Shown here: in pieces, positions 1 through 5,015 of the stretch
Numbering within the stretch: the stretch's first letter is position 1
Layout: the number at the start of each line of letters is the position of its first letter
Source: Bordetella parapertussis
Lineage (GTDB): Bacteria > Pseudomonadota > Gammaproteobacteria > Burkholderiales > CAIKXV01
Reading direction: 5' to 3'
Assembly (NCBI GenBank): GCA_945877995.1
Contig: CAMDXD010000318.1
Coordinates: 1-5,015, forward strand
Length of the DNA: 5,015 nt
The notes under the pieces: model-generated
What the model was told of the DNA's origin: nothing
The model's database searches: none
What the model saw: the letters and a program-made list of their open reading frames with translations, nothing else
Made by a program: the position numbers and the translations under genes

Positions 1-601
1 CGAGGAGTTCGAGCAGCTTGTGCTCGATGTCGTGCGCAGCGGCGGTGATCTTCTTGATCACCTGGCCGGTGAGGTCCTGGAAATCCTGGGCCATCATGAT
101 CTCGGTGAGTTGCGTACGCGTCGCCTCGGTGCGCGCGGGCACGCCACCCAGGTAGCGCTGCGTATCGGCAACCAGTGCCTTGAATTCGTCGATGGACAGC
201 TGGTGATCGAACAGGCGGTCCCAGTTGCGCGACAGGGCTTTCGCTTCCTTTTCGAGTTCGTCCTGCAGCGGGCGTGCGATCTCGGTCGCATTCAGTGCGC
301 GCTCGGCGGCCTTCTCGGTCAGCGTGGCCACGTAGGTCAGCCTGTCACGTGTATCGGGGATGGCGGAGGCAGCCTGTTGCAGCGACTTGTCGAAGCCGAG
401 TTCGCACAGGCTGTCGTGCAGCGTCCGTGTGAGCTTGCCGATCTTTGCGAGGACCGCGCCGGATGGGGTATCGGCCGCGTCGGGTGCAACTTCCGTCGAG
501 TTCGCGTGGCCGGCGGCTGGATCGGCATTGGCCGCCACGATGCTGTCGAACAGCGCTTCGAGGTCCGGGGAGTCCTGCTCGAGTACGGTGCTGGCGTTCA
601 T
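1..601 (-). CDS. cheZ: Protein phosphatase CheZ, dephosphorylates CheY-P (C-terminus cut by window edge)
   Basis: CheZ ends the chemotactic signal in the cytoplasm by stimulating hydrolysis of phospho-CheY. The first 200 residues are visible and the frame leaves the window at base 1. The diagnostic motif MAQDFQDLTGQVIKKI lies at about residues 170-185. Within it D176 and Q180 correspond to the catalytic Asp143 and Gln147 of E. coli CheZ. The catalytic Asp is 33 residues further from the start than in E. coli (214 aa protein), because residues 1-48 form a longer Ala/Asp/Pro-rich, probably flexible leader. The rest reads as long amphipathic helices, as expected for the CheZ four-helix-bundle dimer. 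The C-terminal CheY-binding helix is not in the window. The ATG lies 4 bases after the cheY stop, and a purine-rich stretch (GGTGGGA) overlapping the cheY end can serve as ribosome binding site. This spacing implies translational coupling with cheY. Identity is secure from the motif plus the neighbour. Confidence 0.96.
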   Translation of the reverse strand, partial: MNASTVLEQDSPDLEALFDSIVAANADPAAGHANSTEVAPDAADTPSGAVLAKIGKLTRTLHDSLCELGFDKSLQQAASAIPDTRDRLTYVATLTEKAAERALNATEIARPLQDELEKEAKALSRNWDRLFDHQLSIDEFKALVADTQRYLGGVPARTEATRTQLTEIMMAQDFQDLTGQVIKKITAAAHDIEHKLLELL

Positions 602-605
602 GGCC

Positions 606-1001
606 TCATCCCACCTTTTCCATGGTTTTCAGGATCTTGTTCAGCTTCTCGTCGAGGACCGCCGCGGTGAACGGCTTCACGATGTAGCCGTTCGCCTTCG
701 CTTGTGCCGCCTCTATGATGTTTTCCTTCTTCGCCTCGGCCGTGATCATCAGCACCGGCAAGTTGGACAGCGCCGCGTCGGCGCGGATCGCGCGCAGCAG
801 GTCGATGCCGGTCATGTTCGGCATGTTCCAGTCCGAGATCACGAAGTCGAAGCCGCCGCCCTTCAGCCTGGCGAGTGCCACGACGCCGTCCTCGGCCTCG
901 TCGACGTTGGTGAAACCGAGTTCCTTCAGCAGGTTGCGCAGGATCCGGCGCATCGTTGAAAAGTCGTCGACGACAAGGAACTTCATTGATTCCTGGCTCA
1001 T
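606..1001 (-). CDS. cheY: Chemotaxis response regulator CheY
   Basis: This single-domain receiver is phosphorylated by CheA and then binds the flagellar switch protein FliM to change motor rotation. The 131 residues align without gaps to E. coli CheY numbering at every functional position. The acidic pair is D12/D13, the phosphoacceptor is D57 in the SDWNMP motif, the switch Thr is T87, the aromatic rotamer residue is Y106 and the conserved Lys is K109 in the VKPF motif. There is no output domain, and the length is that of a stand-alone CheY (about 129 aa). The ATG at 1001 has a GGAG at 1012-1009 (minus strand), 7 bases upstream, which supports this start over the internal Met6. cheZ follows after 4 bases, the classic cheY-cheZ pair. 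A 76-base gap separates it from the upstream cheV, with no promoter or terminator that I can recognise. Confidence 0.98.
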   Translation of the reverse strand: MSQESMKFLVVDDFSTMRRILRNLLKELGFTNVDEAEDGVVALARLKGGGFDFVISDWNMPNMTGIDLLRAIRADAALSNLPVLMITAEAKKENIIEAAQAKANGYIVKPFTAAVLDEKLNKILKTMEKVG

Positions 1002-1077
1002 GCGGATGCTCCGGATCGGCGGGTGTTGGTCGGTTCGGGGTTCAATGCGGGTTCCTGTGAATTCGTTGTCGTGCCGC

Positions 1078-2022
1078 TCAGGCAGCCCGGGCGATCAGCG
1101 GCCGCAGCGTCTCGGCCAGCGCCGAGGCATCGAACTTCGCCACGTAGGCGTCGACGCCTACTGCCTGGCCCATGGCTCTGCTGGCGCTGGACGACAGCGA
1201 TGAGTGCATCACGACCGGGATGCCGACGAAACGCTTGTCCGCCTTCACCAGGCGGGTCAGCACGTAGCCGTCCATTTCCGGCATCTCGGCATCGGCCAGG
1301 ATCAGCCCGAGCTGCGCGGACAGCGGGATGCCTTCGGCCTCGGCGCGCGCGGCCATCGTCTGCAGGCTGTCCCATGCTTCGCGGCCATTGGTGGCCTGCA
1401 GCGAGCGCACGCCGAGACGGTCGAGCACGTGGCTGATCTCGCGCCGCGCGACCAGCGAGTCGTCGACGTAGAACACGGTGGATTCGGCCGCGTTGGGCAT
1501 CGGCGAGATTTCGGGCACCAGCGTGTCGCCGTAGACCTGTGCCAGCACATGCTCGACGTCCAGGATCGAGACGAGGCGGTCGTCCTCGATGCGCGTGATC
1601 GCGGTGATCGGATTCTCGGCGGACGTGAGGCGGCTCTCCGGCGACTTCACCTGGTCCCAGTTGACGCGGATGATGTGCTCGACGTCGTGCACCAGGAAGG
1701 CCTGCGTGTGCCGACTGTACTCGGTGATCATCATCGTCTCGCACGAAGACAGCGAAGGGTCGGACAGCCCGGCGAAGCGCGCCAGGTGGATCACCGGGAT
1801 GATGTTGCCGCGCAGGCTGATCACCCCCTCGACACCGCTGGGCATGTTCGGGGTGCGCGTGATCTTCGGGGTCCGGGTGACCTCGCGCACCTTGAACACG
1901 TTGATGCCGAACGTCTCCCGGGTGCCGAGGGAGAACAGCAGGATCTCCATCTTGTTCGAGCCGGCGAGCGTCGTGCGCGCGTCTACGCGGTCGAGTATCG
2001 AGCCGTTGTCTGGCGTGTGCAT
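1078..2022 (-). CDS. cheV: Chemotaxis coupling protein CheV (CheW-like domain plus receiver), copy downstream in the pair
   Basis: CheV proteins couple receptors to CheA through a CheW-like domain and carry a receiver that CheA can phosphorylate, giving an adaptation or phosphate-sink role. The 314 residues split into a CheW-like domain at about 22-165 (FGINVFKVREV at 38-48, the SLRG turn at 69-72 and PVIHL after it) and a receiver at about 182-312. The receiver has the acidic pair D187/D188, phosphoacceptor D244 in the ADAEMPEMDG motif, S274 at the Thr/Ser switch position, Y293 and K296, so it looks functional. An ATG at 2043 would add 7 residues but lacks a ribosome binding site. The ATG at 2022 has AGGA nine bases upstream and gives an N-terminus that matches the neighbouring CheV, so I prefer it. 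Full-length family member, clearly paralogous to the upstream gene; the two may differ in receptor preference, which the sequence does not tell. Confidence 0.95.
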   Translation of the reverse strand: MHTPDNGSILDRVDARTTLAGSNKMEILLFSLGTRETFGINVFKVREVTRTPKITRTPNMPSGVEGVISLRGNIIPVIHLARFAGLSDPSLSSCETMMITEYSRHTQAFLVHDVEHIIRVNWDQVKSPESRLTSAENPITAITRIEDDRLVSILDVEHVLAQVYGDTLVPEISPMPNAAESTVFYVDDSLVARREISHVLDRLGVRSLQATNGREAWDSLQTMAARAEAEGIPLSAQLGLILADAEMPEMDGYVLTRLVKADKRFVGIPVVMHSSLSSSASRAMGQAVGVDAYVAKFDASALAETLRPLIARAA

Positions 2023-2031
2023 CGTGGGGTG

Positions 2032-2035
2032 TCCT
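2032..2035 (-). promoter_or_regulatory. Ribosome binding site choosing the 2022 start of the downstream cheV
   Basis: AGGA on the minus strand lies nine bases before the ATG at 2022. The alternative ATG at 2043 is preceded by a C-rich stretch without any Shine-Dalgarno-like sequence, so this site favours the shorter protein. Confidence 0.65.
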
Positions 2036-2082
2036 GCTGTCATCGGTCTGGTGCGGGCGCGGGGGTTCGGATGGATGGCCGT

Positions 2083-3024
2083 TCAGACCAGCAAGCGCGT
2101 CAGCGTTTCCGCGAGTCTTTGCGGTTCGAACTTCGATATGTATTCGTCGACGCCTACCGACTTGCCCAGTTGCTGGTTGGAGTCCCCCGAGAGCGACGAG
2201 TGCATCAGCACCTTCAGGCCCTTGAACCGTGTATCGGACTTGATGCGACGGGTCAGCATGTAGCCATCCATCTCCGGCATCTCGACGTCGGTGAGCACGA
2301 TCTGCACGCTCTGCACCAGGGGCTCGCCGCGCGCCGCCGACTGCTCCGCCAGGCGCTGCAGCGCTTCCCAGGCCTCACAGCCGTTGATCGCCTGCATGTA
2401 GCGCACGCCGAGCGCGTCCAGCGTGCGCGCGATCTGCATGCGCGCGGTGCTTGAATCGTCGGCGAAGAACACCGTGCGATCGTCCTTTCCCAGCGGGATC
2501 ACGTGGCGATAAGCCTCCTCGTCGTCGGTGCCGCTGCTGTCCGACAGCACCTTTTCGACGTCCATCATCATCATCAGGCGCCCGTCGGCCAGTTCGGTCA
2601 CCGCGGTAATCAGCCCGCTCATCCTCTGAGCGAGCATCGGTGGCGGCACCTTCATCTTCGACCAGTCCAGGCGAAGGATCGTGTCCACCGCGGCCACCAG
2701 CAGGCCCTGGGTGCGGCCGTTGTACTCCGTGACGATCATCACCTCGCCCATGGTGTCGGTCGGTACCCCGGTGTAGCGCACCAGGTCGATCACCGGTACC
2801 AGAACGCCGCGCAGGCTCACCATGCCCATCACCGCGATCGGCATGCCCGGCGCGCTGGTGATCGGGGGGGTGCGCATCACCTCGCGTACCTTGAACACGT
2901 TGATGCCGAAGGTCTCGGTACGCCCGGTCCTGCTGTCGAGGCCGAGCGAGAACATCAGGATCTCGAGCCTGTTGGTGCCGGCGAGCCGGCTGCGTGCATC
3001 AATGCTCTGGAGGAGTTCAGACAT
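2083..3024 (-). CDS. cheV: Chemotaxis coupling protein CheV (CheW-like domain plus receiver), copy upstream in the pair
   Basis: This is a second CheV of 313 residues: a receptor-CheA coupling domain fused to a phosphorylatable receiver. The CheW-like domain spans about 17-165, with FGINVFKVREVM at 39-50 and the SLRG turn at 70-73 followed by PVIDL. The receiver spans about 183-312, with acidic pair D189/D190, phosphoacceptor D246 in TDVEMPEMDG, S276 at the switch position, Y295 and K298. Compared with the downstream copy it has six extra residues (about 29-34, charged and Gly-containing) in an early loop and a run of four Met at 151-154. The start at 3024 (MSELLQ) is preceded by GGGAA about six bases upstream, a modest ribosome binding site. 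It follows the receptor gene by 30 bases and precedes the other cheV by 60 bases, which suggests co-transcription. The coupling role is established for the family; the receptor it serves is inferred from position only. Confidence 0.95.
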   Translation of the reverse strand: MSELLQSIDARSRLAGTNRLEILMFSLGLDSRTGRTETFGINVFKVREVMRTPPITSAPGMPIAVMGMVSLRGVLVPVIDLVRYTGVPTDTMGEVMIVTEYNGRTQGLLVAAVDTILRLDWSKMKVPPPMLAQRMSGLITAVTELADGRLMMMMDVEKVLSDSSGTDDEEAYRHVIPLGKDDRTVFFADDSSTARMQIARTLDALGVRYMQAINGCEAWEALQRLAEQSAARGEPLVQSVQIVLTDVEMPEMDGYMLTRRIKSDTRFKGLKVLMHSSLSGDSNQQLGKSVGVDEYISKFEPQRLAETLTRLLV

Positions 3025-3054
3025 TTGGAATTCCCGGTTAAATCCGCGCGGGGG

Positions 3055-4683
3055 TCAGACGCGAAACTGGCTGACCTGCGAATTCACCGCCGTGGCGAGC
3101 GTCTCGAGGTCACGTGCGGCGTCGGTCGCGATGACGATGGCCCGGTTCGAGTCCTCGGCCATGCGTGCGATGTTCTCGACATGGCGCGCTATGTCCTGGC
3201 TGGCGGTGCGCTGCTCGGCCGCCGCCCATGCGATATCGCCGACGAAGTTGCGGGTGGATCCCGCGCCGTCCTGGATCTGGGCAAGGGCCTGTTCGACTTC
3301 GGCCGACAGCCCGACGCCTTCGTTCACCTGGGCCGTGCTCTGCTTCAGTTGCGCCACCGCGCTCGCGACTTCCGACTGGATCGTGCCGGTGAGTTCCGAA
3401 ATCTCGGTGGTCGAGGCGCCGGTCCGCTCGGCCAGCTTGCGCACTTCGTCTGCGACCACCGCGAAGCCACGGCCCTGCTCCCCGGCACGCGCGGCTTCGA
3501 TCGCCGCGTTGAGCGCGAGCAGATTGGTCTGTTCGGAGATGTCGCGGATCACCTCGACGATGGTCGAGATCTCGGCCGAGCGTCTGGAGAGCGCTTCGAT
3601 CAGCCCCGCAGAGTCCTGGACCGATCCGGCGAGCCGGGTCATGGACTGGGCGGCCTTGCGCATCGTTTCCCGGCCGCTCTCTGACAGCGCGGTGGCCTGC
3701 TGCGCGATGCCCTGGGTCAGGTCGGCATGTTCCGCGACCTTGCTGATGCTGACCGAGACCTGCTCGACAGAGGCTGCGGTCGAGGAGGCCGCCTCGCTTT
3801 GCGCGCGCGCCTGGCGGGCGATGTCGAGCGCCGCGCTCGCCACGCTGGTCGATGCCCCGGACAGGCGGGCTGCGTCATGCTTGAGGCGCCCGACGGTCTG
3901 CTGCCACTGCGCCATCAGGGCGTTGAACGCATCCATCGCCTGGCCAAGTTCGTCGCGACCGGCGCCCCGGGCGCGAACGGTCAGGTCGTTGTCTCGCTGC
4001 GCGGCCTTCAGCGCATCGCGCAGCCCGTTGACGGGCAGCACGATCGAGCGGCTGACCAGGACGCCGCAGCCGATCAGGAGCAGCCCGCTGACGAGGGTCA
4101 CGCCGAGCGTCACCCGGCGGGTTATCTCGTAGCGTGCGTTCGAGGCCTCGTACGCCCTCCGGCCCTCCTCGACCTGCAACTTCACGAGGGCGGTCAGCGC
4201 CTCACGCACGCCGGTCCAGGGTGCCTCGACCTCGCCAGTGATGATCAGCCGGGCGGTCGCCATGCTCCCTTTCTTCAGTTCCTCGGCCGCCGGCTTCAGG
4301 CCTGCTTCGATCATCCGCTTGAGCCGGGGCAGCGTACGCTGCTGCAACTGGACTTCTTCTTCCGTGGTGCCAGTTGCGAGATACGCAGCCAGCGCCTGTT
4401 CGGCCTCCGCGAGGCGTTCCACTATGCGTTGCGAACGGTCGACGCCGGCCTCCCTCGTGTTTTCGACCAGTGCGAAGGCGGCGTCTGCGCGGGCGCGCGC
4501 CAGCATTTCGATGACCGTGGCGATGTGCTGTTGTGAGACCATCAGGTCTTCATTGGCGACGCGAAGGGACTCCTTGGCCCGGCTTTCGCCCTGTAATGAA
4601 ACGGCAGCCAACACCGCGATTACCAGCATCGGCAACAAGGCAAGTGCCCCCATGCGTTGTGCGACGGTCATACGGTTCAACAT
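3055..4683 (-). CDS. Methyl-accepting chemotaxis protein, transmembrane receptor with HAMP and signalling domains
   Basis: This inner-membrane chemoreceptor (542 residues) passes a periplasmic signal to CheA. In order: a short basic cytoplasmic start, membrane segment 1 (about 12-30), a periplasmic mostly helical sensor (about 31-190) compatible with the four-helix-bundle/Tar-like type, membrane segment 2 (about 191-211), a HAMP linker (about 212-265) and a methyl-accepting coiled-coil domain to the end. The hairpin tip that contacts CheA and CheW is intact at about 382-410 (E384-Q-T-N-L-L-A-L-N-A-A-I-E-A-A-R-A-G, then GRGFAVVADEVR). The C-terminus QFRV is typical of shorter-tailed receptors, and there is no NWETF-type pentapeptide for tethering CheR. 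The arm lengths suit the 40-heptad class, though I did not align it. The ATG at 4683 has GGAG eight bases upstream; a GTG at 4722 would add 13 residues without such support. The first gene of the unit; its ligand cannot be told from sequence. Confidence 0.96.
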   Translation of the reverse strand: MLNRMTVAQRMGALALLPMLVIAVLAAVSLQGESRAKESLRVANEDLMVSQQHIATVIEMLARARADAAFALVENTREAGVDRSQRIVERLAEAEQALAAYLATGTTEEEVQLQQRTLPRLKRMIEAGLKPAAEELKKGSMATARLIITGEVEAPWTGVREALTALVKLQVEEGRRAYEASNARYEITRRVTLGVTLVSGLLLIGCGVLVSRSIVLPVNGLRDALKAAQRDNDLTVRARGAGRDELGQAMDAFNALMAQWQQTVGRLKHDAARLSGASTSVASAALDIARQARAQSEAASSTAASVEQVSVSISKVAEHADLTQGIAQQATALSESGRETMRKAAQSMTRLAGSVQDSAGLIEALSRRSAEISTIVEVIRDISEQTNLLALNAAIEAARAGEQGRGFAVVADEVRKLAERTGASTTEISELTGTIQSEVASAVAQLKQSTAQVNEGVGLSAEVEQALAQIQDGAGSTRNFVGDIAWAAAEQRTASQDIARHVENIARMAEDSNRAIVIATDAARDLETLATAVNSQVSQFRV

Positions 4684-4691
4684 GCTTGAAG

Positions 4692-4695
4692 CTCC
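4692..4695 (-). promoter_or_regulatory. Ribosome binding site choosing the 4683 start of the receptor gene
   Basis: GGAG on the minus strand lies eight bases before the ATG at 4683. It decides this start over the in-frame GTG at 4722, and it places the first membrane segment near the N-terminus, as usual for receptors. Confidence 0.7.
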
Positions 4696-4704
4696 GGTGA
4701 AGGA

Positions 4705-4730
4705 ATCCGTGCGCTGGCGCACATTCGGAT
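4705..4730. repeat. Inverted repeat in the leader of the receptor gene
   Basis: GTGCGC (4709-4714) and GCGCAC (4717-4722) are perfect inverted arms around a TG. Outer arms ATCC (4705-4708) and GGAT (4727-4730) extend the pairing after a four-base bulge on one side. If transcription starts near 4734, the structure lies in the untranslated leader about ten bases upstream of the ribosome binding site. No T-run follows, so it does not look like a terminator. It could be an operator, a leader hairpin or chance in GC-rich DNA. Confidence 0.4.
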
Positions 4731-4740
4731 GGACGACCCG

Positions 4741-4767
4741 TTAACGGCATGTCAGACGAGCACTTTA
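4741..4767 (-). promoter_or_regulatory. Sigma-28 (FliA) promoter for the chemotaxis genes
   Basis: Reading the minus strand, TAAAGTGC (4767-4760) is followed by exactly 11 bases and then GCCGTTAA (4748-4741). The enterobacterial FliA consensus is TAAAGTTT, 11 bases, GCCGATAA, so 13 of 16 element positions agree and the spacing is exact. The inferred transcription start is near 4734, leaving a leader of about 50 bases before the receptor ATG at 4683. FliA drives late flagellar and chemotaxis genes, which fits what lies downstream. I saw no comparable match in the gaps before the other genes of the series. Confidence 0.8.
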
Positions 4768-5015
4768 ATCCGCAGTCCGGGAGCCGCCTCGGGCCGGCCG
4801 ATCCAGCCCCCGCCGGCGGTCCCCGGATCGTCGCTGCGGGCGGCGATGCCGGTCAGGCGTTTGCCGATGCAGCAGTCTTGCCGGGTACCCCAGGCTGCAG
4901 CTTGGGCAGTTCGCGCCGCGGCGTGGTGGTCGTGCTGCTGGCGGCCGGATTCGGACGGCGTTTCGGGGGCGACAAGCTTTCTGCGCGCCTGCCCGACGGG
5001 CGTACAGTCGGTGAG
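4749..5015 (+). CDS. MobA/MocA-like nucleotidyltransferase, N-terminal part (runs off the right edge)
   Basis: The frame is open from the ATG at 4749 to the window end (89 residues). Residues 59-83 show a hydrophobic strand VVVVLLAAG followed by FGRRFGGDKL and LPDG. This is the nucleotide-binding LAAGxGxRxGxxK signature of the MobA-like NTP-transferase fold, and the LPDG turn is like MocA-type enzymes that act on molybdenum cofactor. The substrate cannot be told from this fragment. The first 58 residues are rich in Gly, Ala and Pro and are not part of the fold, which normally begins a few residues before the LAAG motif. The ATG at 4749 has no ribosome binding site and sits inside the sigma-28 promoter of the divergent gene. 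An in-frame TTG at 4902 has AGG seven bases upstream and would give a normal-looking start; GTG codons at 4923 and 4926 are also possible. Family call fairly secure, start uncertain, link to chemotaxis unlikely. Confidence 0.75.
   Translation, partial: MSDEHFNPQSGSRLGPADPAPAGGPRIVAAGGDAGQAFADAAVLPGTPGCSLGSSRRGVVVVLLAAGFGRRFGGDKLSARLPDGRTVGE

Noticed and set aside
160..180. GCCGATA on the minus strand inside cheZ, resembling a sigma-28 -10 element.
   Set aside because: No matching -35 element at the required spacing; the TCAAGG upstream is too close. It is coding sequence (Val-Ala-Asp-Thr).
1002..1077. The 76-base gap between cheV and cheY, checked for a separate promoter or terminator for cheY-cheZ.
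   Set aside because: A GCCGATCC is present on the minus strand, but the stretch at the -35 distance does not resemble TAAAGTTT, and there is no stem followed by a T-run.
3025..3054. CCGCGCGG palindrome between the receptor and cheV, considered as a terminator.
   Set aside because: It has no loop and no T-run, so it does not form a credible hairpin terminator.
2503..4132. Long plus-strand open frames (about 393 and 436 codons) opposite the receptor and the upstream cheV.
   Set aside because: They lie antisense to clearly identified genes, have composition typical of frames mirrored from high-GC coding DNA (Arg/His/Ala/Ser-rich) and show no recognisable domain.
4738..4747. Perfect ten-base palindrome CCGTTAACGG just before the ATG at 4749, considered as an operator.
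   Set aside because: Most of it is the -10 element of the sigma-28 promoter on the minus strand, which explains it better; a separate operator is not supported.
1..5015. Search for an undescribed system: mobile elements, CRISPR-like repeats, RNA genes and unusual gene fusions.
   Set aside because: Apart from the right-hand 5' gene fragment, all coding space is taken up by standard chemotaxis genes with intact motifs, and I saw no repeat array, transposase, tRNA or rRNA.

Overview
The window is GC-rich (about two thirds G+C by eye) with the codon bias of a high-GC proteobacterium. A CheZ phosphatase next to CheY, plus CheV proteins and a likely FliA (sigma-28) promoter, point to a flagellated gamma- or betaproteobacterium. 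I cannot place the genus.

Layout: from about 4748 leftward to the left edge, everything is one minus-strand series of chemotaxis genes. In transcription order it is a transmembrane methyl-accepting chemotaxis protein (3055-4683), a CheV (2083-3024), a second CheV (1078-2022), CheY (606-1001) and CheZ (from 601 off the left edge, C-terminus missing). Gaps are 30, 60, 76 and 4 bases, and I see no terminator in any of them, so the genes probably form one transcription unit. Just upstream of the receptor gene, reading leftward, is a good match to a sigma-28 promoter (4767-4741). This would tie the unit to the late flagellar regulon. On the right, a divergent plus-strand gene opens at or after 4749 and runs off the right edge. 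Its visible end carries the nucleotide-binding signature of MobA/MocA-type nucleotidyltransferases.

How the genes work together: the receptor senses a ligand in the periplasm and, with a CheA kinase not in this window, controls phosphorylation. The two CheV proteins combine a CheW-like coupling domain with a phosphorylatable receiver, so they can both link receptors to CheA and adapt or buffer signalling. CheY carries the phosphoryl signal to the flagellar switch, and CheZ removes it. All key residues of CheY, of both CheV receivers and of the CheZ active site are intact.

The content is conventional. The points worth a second look are the sigma-28 promoter that overlaps the apparent start of the divergent gene, the tandem pair of CheV paralogues, and the uncertain N-terminus of the nucleotidyltransferase. 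I found no evidence of a new biological system.
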